The position numbers and the translations under genes were made by a program. From a virus, in the IMG/VR virus record IMGVR_UViG_3300031918_000005, positions 103,486 through 167,485 of that record: 64,000 nt of DNA; one strand, written 5' to 3'. The notes below the pieces were generated by a model. That model saw only the letters and a program-made list of their open reading frames with translations. It made no database searches and was not told the origin of the DNA. Each line of letters starts with the position of its first letter. Positions within the stretch are counted from its first letter, which is position 1. Shown here in pieces: positions 52,861-63,201 of the stretch.

Positions 52861-55800
52861 ATGATTACTAAAGTAAAAAAACTTGTAAGTGATAACAAAA
52901 ATAATAGAGTTAATAAAAACTTTAGGAATTTTGTTAATGAAAACCAAATCTTATTGAATTCAACCGATTCCAAAGCTATTAATGAAAAATTAAATTCATT
53001 TTTAGCAGATAACTCTATTTTACATGTTGATTTTAAGCCAGTAAAAAGAAAAATGCTGGTTACTGAATCATCAAAAATAATTAGTTCATTAAATAGGTTA
53101 AGACTTACAAATAGAAAAATCTATAATGAAGTCAAAAAGGTATTTGAAAGTAAAAAGAATAACAGATATATTGTTAAGTTAATCAATGAATCATATTCTA
53201 TTCTTTTCCATAAATATGGTCACCTTTCAAGAGCCATAAATGAAAATGCTGGTTTGGACTTAACAACTGGTACTTTCAATATTAGTTCTATTCAAGAACT
53301 TAAAGATAATTTCTCACCAAATTTTGTTAAAGCATTTAGTGCTGATTTTGATAATGTTGCACTTAATGAATTGTTTACACATGAAGGTGAACTTGATTTA
53401 ACAATTTCCAAAGACCCAAATACTATGTCGGGATATACAGCAAGTGTTGTATTAAATGCTCCTGATGTCAATGATATTGACCAACAATTGGAAATAAGCT
53501 GGAATACTGTAGCTAAACAATTTTTTGAAAAAGAAATCGTTGAAGAAGTTTCTGAAGCTTGGTATATAAATGAAGCTCTTCAATTTGAGGATTCTGATAT
53601 TCAGAAAAAAGCTAAAGAACTTATGAAGCCTGAAGATATAGACCACCATGCAAGTGATTTATATTTGAAGGTAAATGACATTTCTAAAAAATTGGTTGAT
53701 GAATATGAATATAAATCGGTTGTTACTCAATTCAAGAGTAAAACCGATGGTGGCCAATGGTATGAAATACCATTTGCATATAATGAACATCCAGTAAATG
53801 AAGCCGAAAAAACCATATCAGTTGAAAAACTTATGGATATGGCTGACAGAGCTGGTGAATATTGTATTGATGCTAAAGAAGCATTAAAAGAATTAGGTTC
53901 TGCTTATGGTTCTGCTCAAATTCCACTTGATGCAATTGAAGAAAGACTTTATGAATATGATATGGAACTTTCTGATGTTACAGATGAAGTGTTTGAAAAA
54001 ATCAATGAAGATGCTACAGAGCCTGAAATTATTACACAATTGAAGAAAATTGTTTCAGACCAACAATATGCAGACTTGAAAGATTCTGTAACTGGAAGTA
54101 CTGTAAGAGTTGATATGGGTTCAGCATCATCGATGTTACAAATATATGATAATATAAATGATATCCAAAAAGCAGATTTTATTTCTAAAGGTTTGGTTGG
54201 TATGCAAGACCTTGCTAACAAGATATATGGTAAAATGAATGAAAGTGTTGATTTCAAAAAATCTATCAATGAAAGCTATGAAGATTATGACGATGAAAGC
54301 GATGAAAATCTTGCCCATCAAATTTACAATATTTTAAAAAATGAAAATAAAGAAATAACACAATCAAATATCCAAGATGTGATTAGAGATGTTGATAATA
54401 GCGGTTATTCTATATGGGTTGATGAATTACAAGAAGATAGTGGTAAGCTTATTAAAATAGAAAATATCATACTTAATGGTGTTGTTAATGAACAATTGGA
54501 TGAAGAACAATTGGACGCTATTGCTGATTCTACTGGTGTTCTTGATGCCAAGCTTGATACTTGGGATGGTAAAGGTGAACTTAAATTTATAGCTCCAACA
54601 CTTATTAAACCTGAATCTGAAAAATCATTTATAAAAACAGCAGGAAGCATTATTGAAAAGAAATTTGGAAGACCATATCAAGTTGAAATAAATAACAACG
54701 AAATAAAGATTACTAGCTTTGATAATATCAATGAAAATGCTGGTGAATTTGAATTTGAATATACACCAATTGATAATGATATAGTTTTGAAATTACAAGC
54801 TGGTAATGGTGATAATTTCAATACTGTTTCAATAGCTGTTGATTTATTGGCTGTTTATAATACTCAATCAGAACATATTGGTACTTTGAAGCATAATATT
54901 GATGGAGCATTCAGTCTTATGACAGATTTATCAATTGATGAATTTAAAAAAAATATCGGTCTATCACCAGTGAATGAAGATTGGAATAAAGATGATGGAA
55001 GTCCCGAATATATAGCAAAAGTTCAAGCCGAATATGATATCCTTGTTGAAAAATATAACAACGGTGAAAATGTTTTGAAACAATTGAATGATGCTGAAAG
55101 ATTTTTGGGATTACCTGAAACTAATAAAAAACCAATTAATGAAAGTATTGATGATGATGTAGAATTTGTTAATAAAGCAATGAAAGAAAGACAAGTTAAT
55201 AATGGTACAGGTAGTTTAGAATTTTTATCTGAATTAATCAATGCTATTAAGACTAAAGATAATGGTACTATAGAAATGATAATTCCTGAAAAATTTGGAA
55301 GTATGGATGTAGAAGCAGCAGTTAATATCTTAAATAAAAACAACTTTACGGCATCAGCTAATGAATTAAAATCATTATATCCTGAAACTGTTAATGAAGA
55401 TGATAGTTCTGATGAAATTACAATGAATAACCTTGATTGGGGTAAAACCACAGAAGAAAGAAATAAAAATCTTGATATATTTAATTCTTTAAAAACTGAA
55501 GAAGAAAAACAAGATTTCATTAAAAAATTAAAAGGTGTTAACAATTCTGTTAATGAAGCTGGTGAAGATTTTATCAATGAATATGTTAACAAAGATGACA
55601 AATTTAAGTACATGTTGCTTAGCCGTATGCAGTCTGATTGTGAATATTACTTAGGTAATGGTGGTCGTGCTGATAAGCATTTGTTTATGGGTAATGTACC
55701 TGACCAAATTACATTGATGAATGCTTTATGGGATTCATTCACTGAAAAACCTGAATGGTTATCAAAAGAACAAATTGATGAATATGCTGAAAAAATGGGT

Positions 55801-56217
55801 TCAAAAGTAAATGAAAGCGATGATTCCGAAGGCTACAATAAGTTTATTGAAAATTATCCTTCTAAACCAGTTGGTGGTTCTGATAGAGTTAGCTTTGATG
55901 TTGATTATAAAAATCTATCTAATGAAGATAAAAAGAAAGCTAATGAATTTTATAAATCAGGTGGAGCTGTTAATGAAGATGAACAACTTGATAATTTTTA
56001 TAAAGTTGTTGAAATTATAAAAAACTATGGTTATCAACTTCCTCAAGAATTATTTGATGAATATTTAACTACTGAAAATGTTAAATCATTTATTGACCAA
56101 TATAAAGTTGTTGAAGCTGATTCTGATGTAGATAATTTTACTGAAATGATTGAAGCATTTGTTGTTAAGCAAGTTGAAGCGATCTTTCCAAAAGATGTGA
56201 TACTTCAATACATTTAA
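52861..56217 (+). CDS. Large acidic protein with about 20 [V/I]NE sites; putative processed head protein
   Basis: 1118 residues, acidic, rich in N, E, K and I, with no enzymatic motif. The striking feature is repeated (V/I/M)-N-E-(S/A/D/N) at about residues 25, 40, 108, 126, 236, 312, 381, 459, 469, 542, 623, 704, 759, 844, 897, 905, 983 and 1037. Most lie in acidic, probably exposed linkers between helical domains of 60-120 residues (KLINESYS, PVNEAEKT, KINEDATE, KVNESDDS, AVNEDEQ). This suits a polyprotein or core protein cut by a T4 gp21-like protease (consensus L/I-x-E). Two segments, YEDYDDESDE and a 'GK(T)'-free helical repeat, have no homologues I know. Confidence 0.5.
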   Translation: MITKVKKLVSDNKNNRVNKNFRNFVNENQILLNSTDSKAINEKLNSFLADNSILHVDFKPVKRKMLVTESSKIISSLNRLRLTNRKIYNEVKKVFESKKNNRYIVKLINESYSILFHKYGHLSRAINENAGLDLTTGTFNISSIQELKDNFSPNFVKAFSADFDNVALNELFTHEGELDLTISKDPNTMSGYTASVVLNAPDVNDIDQQLEISWNTVAKQFFEKEIVEEVSEAWYINEALQFEDSDIQKKAKELMKPEDIDHHASDLYLKVNDISKKLVDEYEYKSVVTQFKSKTDGGQWYEIPFAYNEHPVNEAEKTISVEKLMDMADRAGEYCIDAKEALKELGSAYGSAQIPLDAIEERLYEYDMELSDVTDEVFEKINEDATEPEIITQLKKIVSDQQYADLKDSVTGSTVRVDMGSASSMLQIYDNINDIQKADFISKGLVGMQDLANKIYGKMNESVDFKKSINESYEDYDDESDENLAHQIYNILKNENKEITQSNIQDVIRDVDNSGYSIWVDELQEDSGKLIKIENIILNGVVNEQLDEEQLDAIADSTGVLDAKLDTWDGKGELKFIAPTLIKPESEKSFIKTAGSIIEKKFGRPYQVEINNNEIKITSFDNINENAGEFEFEYTPIDNDIVLKLQAGNGDNFNTVSIAVDLLAVYNTQSEHIGTLKHNIDGAFSLMTDLSIDEFKKNIGLSPVNEDWNKDDGSPEYIAKVQAEYDILVEKYNNGENVLKQLNDAERFLGLPETNKKPINESIDDDVEFVNKAMKERQVNNGTGSLEFLSELINAIKTKDNGTIEMIIPEKFGSMDVEAAVNILNKNNFTASANELKSLYPETVNEDDSSDEITMNNLDWGKTTEERNKNLDIFNSLKTEEEKQDFIKKLKGVNNSVNEAGEDFINEYVNKDDKFKYMLLSRMQSDCEYYLGNGGRADKHLFMGNVPDQITLMNALWDSFTEKPEWLSKEQIDEYAEKMGSKVNESDDSEGYNKFIENYPSKPVGGSDRVSFDVDYKNLSNEDKKKANEFYKSGGAVNEDEQLDNFYKVVEIIKNYGYQLPQELFDEYLTTENVKSFIDQYKVVEADSDVDNFTEMIEAFVVKQVEAIFPKDVILQYI

Positions 56218-56239
56218 AATATTATTTTCTTCTCCAATT

Positions 56240-56274
56240 AACAGCCAAATTGTCGTTATGATGATTTGGCTGTT
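56240..56274 (+). terminator. Terminator after the 1118-aa protein gene
   Basis: An 11-bp stem (AACAGCCAAAT and complement) has a 13-nt loop and is followed by TTGTTATT. It separates a late-type unit from ligA. Confidence 0.75.
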
Positions 56275-56281
56275 TTGTTAT

Positions 56282-56296
56282 TATAAAAACATAAAA
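56282..56296 (+). promoter_or_regulatory. Candidate early/middle promoter motif (TATAAAAACATAAAA)
   Basis: It starts 8 nt past the terminator stem and ends 6 nt before the ligA ATG, the same 6-nt spacing as at mazG-like and gp46-like. Confidence 0.4.
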
Positions 56297-56302
56297 ATAA
56301 TT

Positions 56303-58399
56303 ATGATAACAATAGGTGATAAAATTTTCAAAAACTTTATTGAATTAAAATCGGAATTGGAAAGATTTAATAACTTATATAGAATTGGTCTGCCTGAAAT
56401 TTCTGACAAAGAATTTAATATCCTATACCAAAAATACGTTGAATTGACTGGTCAACATATCTATTCTCTTGATGGTAAAGTTGAATATATCAAGCTTAAT
56501 GGCGATAAAGTTAAAAACCTGTTGCCGATGACTGGTATTAACAAAATTACCACTATTGATGAATTCATCAAATGGATCACAAAATATGGATTATTTAATA
56601 AAAAACTTATTATCACACCTAAATATGATGGGGTGTCGTGTGTTCTTAATAATATTGAAGAAGATACACTTGAAGAAGGTCATAGAATTGTTACTATTAA
56701 AGGAAAAGAAAACGAAGCTTACCCTATAAATCATCACTTCTCACATATCAATAAAAATATTGGTTCTCATTCACCACTTTTTGACAATTATTTTCATGTT
56801 GGTGAACTTATAATGTCTAATGAAACATTTGATTTAAAATATTCTCACATATACAAAAATGTGAGAAATATGGTTGCAGGAAAACTCAACCCACTTTCGG
56901 AATCATCTGAAGAATTGAGAGATATCAATTTTATTAGATACAACATATATGATAAATCTTTAACAGAACTCAATAAAATTGATATCTTAAATTATCTTAA
57001 CACACATTATAATAATCAGTTCAAAGTTCCATATGTTGAATTAACTATATTTAACACTGATACTGATAAACAATTATTAGAAGATCATTTTTATAATCTT
57101 TATAAGCAATGGTCTAGAGATTTTGCTATTGATGGAATAATTATTGATGTTAATGTTTCTGATATACGCAAAGAACTTGGATTTGATACAAAAGGAAATC
57201 CAAAATTTACAGTTGCTTATAAAAATGAAGACACATTTGGTGATAGAGCTGCTGTTAAAATTAGGTCATTACAATTTCCTATTGATAAAGATGGTTATTT
57301 CAATCCTTGCATTACCACCGATTTGGCAAATCTTGATGGTGCTGAATGTGGTAAAAATATTTATATCGATACTATTGATTTTATGCGTAAAAACAAAATA
57401 TCGGTTGGTGCTGATATTATTATTAAAAGAGGCGGTCAAATTATACCAAGGGTTTATAAGGTTAGCACCAACTTTGAACACAAGGATGAAGTTTTTGAAT
57501 CTTATCAATCAATGATTGATGCTGATATATTGCCTAGCAAGTGCCCTTATTGTGAAACACCAATCATGTATGATGAAAAAGAGGTGATGATGAAATGTAA
57601 CTACGATGAATGTCCTGAAATATTTCAAAAACAAATAGAATTCTTTTTTACACAAATAAAAGCCAAAGGTATTGGTGAAAAACTTATCAGACAATTCCAA
57701 TCAGAACTTTATAAATATAATAAATACCATCTTGATTTTATTTCAATTATACTTCAAACTTCAGAAGCTGATTTCAGAAAATTTGAAAGTTTTGGTGAAA
57801 GAAAAGCCGAAATTGTTTATTCCTCAATACATAAATCTTTAAATAATGCTTCTTTACCATTATTAATGTCCGCAACCAATTTATTTTCAGGTCTTGCTGA
57901 AACTAAAATTAGTTGGGTTCTTGATAATTTTGGTATAACATTTAATAACATTGAAAAATTGAGAGAACTCACTTTGGATGGTATCAAGAATGTTAAAGGG
58001 TATTCCGATATAACAGCTTCTGTGTTTCATTGTGGAATTACTGGATTTGGTTTATGGTATGAAAGCATCAAAGAACTGCTTGAATGCAAGGAAGACATAT
58101 CTTCTGCAGTCGGGGATATATCGGAAGAATTGGTTGGTCAAAAATTCTGCTTTACTGGATTTAGAAATACCGAACTTGAAAATAAAATAATTCAAAAAGG
58201 CGGTAAAATCAAGAATTCTTTCTCACTTGATATAACCACACTGGTTGTGAAAGATAAATCAATATCAACAACAAAGGTTCAAAAAGCTGAAAAAGCTGGG
58301 ATTACAATAATTGATGAACAAGAATTAAAAAAATCGCTTTTCATACATGAAGATACACAAATAATATTTTCAGAAGAATCTAATAAAGCATTATTTTGA
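56303..58399 (+). CDS. ligA: NAD-dependent DNA ligase (LigA)
   Basis: 698 residues from the ATG at 56303; an upstream in-frame ATG at 56258 overlaps the terminator. The domains are: an N-terminal Ia-like region, the adenylation motif TPKYDGVSC with lysine at K107, DGIIIDVN, VAYKNED and VKIRSLQF of the nucleotidyltransferase core, OB fold with ISVGADIIIKRGGQIIPRVYKV, a four-Cys zinc finger (CPYCETPI...CNYDECPE), helix-hairpin-helix repeats (FESFGERKAEIVYSSI), and a C-terminal BRCT (GQKFCFTGFRNTELENKII). It is a complete bacterial-type ligase, whereas T4 uses an ATP enzyme. It seals nicks in replication and recombination. Confidence 0.93.
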   Translation: MITIGDKIFKNFIELKSELERFNNLYRIGLPEISDKEFNILYQKYVELTGQHIYSLDGKVEYIKLNGDKVKNLLPMTGINKITTIDEFIKWITKYGLFNKKLIITPKYDGVSCVLNNIEEDTLEEGHRIVTIKGKENEAYPINHHFSHINKNIGSHSPLFDNYFHVGELIMSNETFDLKYSHIYKNVRNMVAGKLNPLSESSEELRDINFIRYNIYDKSLTELNKIDILNYLNTHYNNQFKVPYVELTIFNTDTDKQLLEDHFYNLYKQWSRDFAIDGIIIDVNVSDIRKELGFDTKGNPKFTVAYKNEDTFGDRAAVKIRSLQFPIDKDGYFNPCITTDLANLDGAECGKNIYIDTIDFMRKNKISVGADIIIKRGGQIIPRVYKVSTNFEHKDEVFESYQSMIDADILPSKCPYCETPIMYDEKEVMMKCNYDECPEIFQKQIEFFFTQIKAKGIGEKLIRQFQSELYKYNKYHLDFISIILQTSEADFRKFESFGERKAEIVYSSIHKSLNNASLPLLMSATNLFSGLAETKISWVLDNFGITFNNIEKLRELTLDGIKNVKGYSDITASVFHCGITGFGLWYESIKELLECKEDISSAVGDISEELVGQKFCFTGFRNTELENKIIQKGGKIKNSFSLDITTLVVKDKSISTTKVQKAEKAGITIIDEQELKKSLFIHEDTQIIFSEESNKALF

Positions 58400-58417
58400 A
58401 ATGATGATTTGAAATGA

Positions 58418-58459
58418 GTTTTTAGGCACACATAACTTAAAAAATGTGTGCCTAAAAAC
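58418..58459 (+). terminator. Terminator after ligA
   Basis: A 16-bp stem (GTTTTTAGGCACACAT and complement) has a 10-nt loop and is followed by TTTTAAAT. The stem directly abuts the next late-type motif. Confidence 0.85.
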
Positions 58460-58462
58460 TTT

Positions 58463-58475
58463 TAAATAAACAAAA
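58463..58475 (+). promoter_or_regulatory. Candidate late promoter motif (TAAATAAACAAAA)
   Basis: It lies between the ligA terminator (3 nt away) and the ATG at 58480 (4 nt away), leaving room for almost no leader. Confidence 0.45.
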
Positions 58476-58479
58476 AAAC

Positions 58480-61400
58480 ATGTTAGATAAAAAATCATCA
58501 CTGATTCTGTGTACAAATTCTCGTTTAACTGGTAACGTTAAGATTGTTGTTGACTCTTTGGATAAATTATATCTTGAGCTAATTCCAGCTAATTCAACAT
58601 TGAAATCAACAACTATAAGTAACCCAATCATAGATAAAAATGGTGAATTTGTAAATGATATATGTAACAAATATAAATCTATACCCGATAATTTGTTTTA
58701 TGATATCGAAAAAAATGATGTAACTACACAAAAAACAAGCATACTTGAGCAATTCAATACACTTTATTCATATGGACTTGATAATTGTATATCAAAATTG
58801 CACAATGAACAATTTAAGTTATTTGCTCCACTTCTTATAGGTGAAAAAGTGCCGAAATATTTTGTTATTTTTAAGGTTGATGAACTTGATGATGAAAAAA
58901 CTAATCAAACTGAACTTATTATAGGAAATCAGTATATAGTTCAAACTTTAACAAGTGATGACTATATAACTCATAACAATAAAAAATATACGCATTCCAA
59001 TATTTTCATTGCCGAAACAACAACTTATACATCGAATAAAAATATCAATGTAAAGGTTGTTAATTATTCTGATTCTCCAAATGATATAAATCAGGACTTA
59101 TTCAATTCTTATATTAAGAAATCAAATATTGTTAAGATATTTGATTTACAAAATTCATCAATAGGAACATATCTATCAAAATTAACTTCAAACAAAAAAT
59201 TTACTGATGCACCTATAAAAGTTGATTTCAATGCTAAAGTTATATATTATACTGGTATCTCAAAAAACAAAGGTGAAATAATAACTGTCGAAGAGAATAT
59301 AGAGAGTATTTTCAAAAAAGAAATGGAAATATCAAAATTTGACAGATATGTTACCGATGGATTTATGCGGAACGGAATATGTATGTCGAATCTCATAAAT
59401 TTTGAATTTTTATTCGATGATGATACTTCTGAAGATTTCCAATTTAACCGTTATTTTGGATTGTATCTTGATGAATTTTCTGAAGATGATGTTGATCTTT
59501 CCATTTTAAGTGATGTTGAAGGATTATTTTATACAAAAGATGTTTATGCTGATATATTCCATTTGGTTGATTTTGACACAAAACAACCAAAAACAGAACT
59601 TGATACTTCCAAAGCATTAATAGAGAAATTACAAACCAAAAGAACTAAAACCAATGGTATTTCATCAATAAACCTAGAAATAACTGATAAGGTGTATATT
59701 GGGCATGAAATACAGATTTTTAAAAATGGTAACATATTAGGTTCTATAGTTTCTGATGAATTACCTCAATTAACCTCAACAGATTTTGTATATGATAAAT
59801 GGAAAAATGAAGGTACTGTGTTTAATATGTATAATCCAATCGGTTCTATTGCTGAAATAGCAAAAAGAATGTGTACAGCAATAAATTATGAAATAGGAAA
59901 TTATGGATTTGGTGATATGAAATATATGTGGAGTGGAAGCAACATTATGTTTTATATGACATATATGCCTGATATAACATTGGAATTTAAAGTTTCGGAA
60001 TGTTTTAAATCAGAATCCATTTCAATACCAATTTCCAGCTTTACTGGAAATGCGAAAACCAAAAACCATAGATTTATTATTGATAAGGCTAATAGAAAAT
60101 TGTTTGATAGTTCAGCATATGTTCAGACAATGTCAGGTAATTTAGCTGGAATTAAAAATTTTTCAAGTTATTTTGATGTTGATGTTATTGAACTTTCGGA
60201 ATCAAACGAACTGATAAATTATAATGAACTCAACAAATATTTATCAGTGACTATTGATGATAAATCTGATGAAGTGTTATTTACACAAAAGAATAAAGTT
60301 TTAATTTATAAAGATAGAATATTCAAAGATGGTGTATTTGATATAACACCTATAAAATCTTTCTTCATAGATTTCGAGCAAGCATATGTTAACCCACATT
60401 TGCATGAATATAATAAGTACTATAATTTGATAGATAATCAACTTATTGTAGGTGAAGCATATTTGCTTTTCTCTTCCAATAAGTTGATAACAACAATACA
60501 CCACAATGGTGTTCAGTATTCAACATCGGTTATTACTCCTGAAACTCCAACCGAATTCATAGCAACAGCAACATCTTTTAATATATTAAAAGGTATTCCA
60601 GTTATTATTAATAAAAAATATTATAACGACCAAGAAATCAGCAATTTTTCGGGATTCTATGGATTAAACGAAGATTCTTCTAGTTTTTCATATCAATTGA
60701 ATATATATCAAAATCTTACACATCAACCATATCTTGTGAGAACATTAACGCTTACTGAAGATAATACTGAAGAGCCATTAAATCAATATGTATCTTATAA
60801 TGTTGTTGTTAATAAAGAAGATGAGCCTCTATCATATGATAATTATTATGTCAAATTTGCTCAAAACTTTGTCCAAACGATAATTGTTCAACAAGACAAA
60901 ATCAAATATCTTCTTTCATATGATTTCATTAATGAGTATAAACGTATGAAAGAAGATATCAATGGTGTCTATGAAGATAGTAAACTTTTACCGTTTATTA
61001 TTAATAAGTGGTCTATGAAGGACAAAGATGCGAGATGCGATAATTACAGACTTAACATATCACCATCATTTGGAGAAACCAATCAATGCTCATCAATTGA
61101 TAGATTTGCTGTTAATCAGCAATATTACACAAATGAGTGGTTTTATATATCATCTTATCCTGATTTGATTTTATCTGAAAACATAAAATCAAACAAATTT
61201 TATTTTGATAAGTTGTTTGATTCCAATTCTCATAAATCCGATGGAGTTGATTATTTCACAAGATATTTCACAGTTTATTCTGCAAACATAGATAATGCAA
61301 AATATAGTGTTAATTACCAAAAAAGATGGGCTACATTCGAGAAAACATTTGATAATCAGTATGATATATTTTTTAATGGTATAAAATACAGAATCATATC

Positions 61401-63189
61401 AAACAATATAGATTACACAGATTATAAATTTGCTGTTATTCTCAATGTCAAAAAAGAAGTAAGTAATGGAATAATGGAAGTTGATATTTCAACAAATCAT
61501 AAATATAAGTCTATTTGCTTGTGTATTAATGTCGAAATCAATGATTACAAGATAATCGATAAAGATGGTAATCTTAGACCTGATTATGTTTATATGTATG
61601 CTATGAGGTCTTTAGTATCTGTTGTTGGTGACAACGTTCTTGATGTTTCAACAACAAAGGTGTATGGTCAACAGACCAATTTATCAAATCTTCCATATGA
61701 CTTATTCTCTAGAACAACTGCTATAGATTCTGAAACACAGTTACCGATAGATGTTCAAATCAACAACACATATGGTTATAAAATGAAGTCAATATTTGAT
61801 TTTGATTTGGAATCATTGAGTTTGAGATTAAAAGCGGATCCATTATATCTTAGAAATATTTTACAATCAATACAAGATCTGTCAATATTAATTGATGAAA
61901 ACCAAGAATATATAGCACCACTTGCAAAATCAATTCTTGATAACTCTACTGAAATACACATTAATAACTTAGAATCTGTTGTAACAAAAATATCTGATTA
62001 TAAATATGTTTTGTCACAACATATAGAATCGTACAAAAGTGGTGTTACAACTCCAATATCTGATATTGATAACAATTTATTATCTGAACTTGCATATATT
62101 TTTATAGTTGGTGGTGGTCAAAATATATATTTGAAATTACAGCAACTTCTTACAGCATCATCATTTTTTAGACTTATACAAGAAAATAAAAGTTATATCA
62201 ATAACTCAATTATTGATGATGGTAATAAATTTTTGATGATACAACACACTAAATTGCATCTTGATAAAACATATAATACTAAAACAGAAAATTTTGATGA
62301 CACTAGATTTGATTTTGTTAGAATGTCTGGAAGATATTATCCTGAAACTTTTGATGTAATCAATTTCAAATCAATAATTAAAAGTGAAATGATAAAGGAA
62401 TCTGAATTATTTCTTGATTCACAAATCACTTTTATTCCTACAGATTATTCCAATGAGGTTGATAAACTTAGAAATTCGGAACTTGTTTTAGAAACAAATT
62501 TAGAAATCGAGAAATATAATCCTTTCATATTTTATGGCTATAATGTTAAACTCAATCAAAAATATGAGCTTGATGAATCTATTGGTAGATATAAGCTTGA
62601 TGTATTCAAAAATATGTTTGAAAAATATTATACAGTTTTTGAAAATGTTGGTGCATCTAAATTAGTTAATATTTCACAAAGCAAGGAATTTGAATTTTTA
62701 AAGACATTTTTTAACTCCACGAATTTGAAGTTACCTTTTCAGATTTCATCATCACAATTTCAGTCAGTAACAACTCAAGAAAGCCTAATTGTGAATTCAT
62801 CACTTTATTATTTGAAAACTCAAGATAATAAACTCAATATAAGAATTGATTATATCAACTTACTTAAAGATATTGTATATTATAAAATTAAAGACCAAAT
62901 ATTCAAATATTCAATAATAAATGTTGATATTGATGTGTTTATAAAGCTTATAGTAGAAAGAATTTACAAATTTTATGTAATCAATCTTGTAAAAATTTAT
63001 GAAAGAGAAGATGGACTTGGTAAATTTGAATTTGAAGATATATCTGAATCATATTTAACAAGGATAAATTATAAACAGATTAAAAACTATATTCTGAATA
63101 CTTATATTGAAAATGGGTATTCCGAAATAGAAGTAAATAACTACACAGATCAATCAATATGTGTAAGATATGATTTGACTTTATTATAA
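58480..63189 (+). CDS. Giant virion structural protein (1569 aa), baseplate/tail type
   Basis: The largest gene in the window. It is beta-rich, with repeated modules such as SSLILCTNSRLTGNVKIVVDSLDKLYLELI, APLLIGEKVPKYFVIFKVDEL, GFMRNGICMSNLINFEFLFDDD and RYFGLYLDEFSEDD. The C-terminal 400 residues are more helical (LLKDIVYYKIKDQIFKYSIINVDID). No enzymatic motif was found. The size, the late-type start directly behind a terminator and the fibre gene downstream suggest an outer-baseplate or tail-spoke protein like those of other jumbo myophages. The 'N-S-R-x-T-G-N-x-K' opening is reminiscent of such proteins in large phages, as far as I recall. Confidence 0.55.
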   Translation: MLDKKSSLILCTNSRLTGNVKIVVDSLDKLYLELIPANSTLKSTTISNPIIDKNGEFVNDICNKYKSIPDNLFYDIEKNDVTTQKTSILEQFNTLYSYGLDNCISKLHNEQFKLFAPLLIGEKVPKYFVIFKVDELDDEKTNQTELIIGNQYIVQTLTSDDYITHNNKKYTHSNIFIAETTTYTSNKNINVKVVNYSDSPNDINQDLFNSYIKKSNIVKIFDLQNSSIGTYLSKLTSNKKFTDAPIKVDFNAKVIYYTGISKNKGEIITVEENIESIFKKEMEISKFDRYVTDGFMRNGICMSNLINFEFLFDDDTSEDFQFNRYFGLYLDEFSEDDVDLSILSDVEGLFYTKDVYADIFHLVDFDTKQPKTELDTSKALIEKLQTKRTKTNGISSINLEITDKVYIGHEIQIFKNGNILGSIVSDELPQLTSTDFVYDKWKNEGTVFNMYNPIGSIAEIAKRMCTAINYEIGNYGFGDMKYMWSGSNIMFYMTYMPDITLEFKVSECFKSESISIPISSFTGNAKTKNHRFIIDKANRKLFDSSAYVQTMSGNLAGIKNFSSYFDVDVIELSESNELINYNELNKYLSVTIDDKSDEVLFTQKNKVLIYKDRIFKDGVFDITPIKSFFIDFEQAYVNPHLHEYNKYYNLIDNQLIVGEAYLLFSSNKLITTIHHNGVQYSTSVITPETPTEFIATATSFNILKGIPVIINKKYYNDQEISNFSGFYGLNEDSSSFSYQLNIYQNLTHQPYLVRTLTLTEDNTEEPLNQYVSYNVVVNKEDEPLSYDNYYVKFAQNFVQTIIVQQDKIKYLLSYDFINEYKRMKEDINGVYEDSKLLPFIINKWSMKDKDARCDNYRLNISPSFGETNQCSSIDRFAVNQQYYTNEWFYISSYPDLILSENIKSNKFYFDKLFDSNSHKSDGVDYFTRYFTVYSANIDNAKYSVNYQKRWATFEKTFDNQYDIFFNGIKYRIISNNIDYTDYKFAVILNVKKEVSNGIMEVDISTNHKYKSICLCINVEINDYKIIDKDGNLRPDYVYMYAMRSLVSVVGDNVLDVSTTKVYGQQTNLSNLPYDLFSRTTAIDSETQLPIDVQINNTYGYKMKSIFDFDLESLSLRLKADPLYLRNILQSIQDLSILIDENQEYIAPLAKSILDNSTEIHINNLESVVTKISDYKYVLSQHIESYKSGVTTPISDIDNNLLSELAYIFIVGGGQNIYLKLQQLLTASSFFRLIQENKSYINNSIIDDGNKFLMIQHTKLHLDKTYNTKTENFDDTRFDFVRMSGRYYPETFDVINFKSIIKSEMIKESELFLDSQITFIPTDYSNEVDKLRNSELVLETNLEIEKYNPFIFYGYNVKLNQKYELDESIGRYKLDVFKNMFEKYYTVFENVGASKLVNISQSKEFEFLKTFFNSTNLKLPFQISSSQFQSVTTQESLIVNSSLYYLKTQDNKLNIRIDYINLLKDIVYYKIKDQIFKYSIINVDIDVFIKLIVERIYKFYVINLVKIYEREDGLGKFEFEDISESYLTRINYKQIKNYILNTYIENGYSEIEVNNYTDQSICVRYDLTLL

Positions 63190-63201
63190 AAATTTTCAGC
63201 T

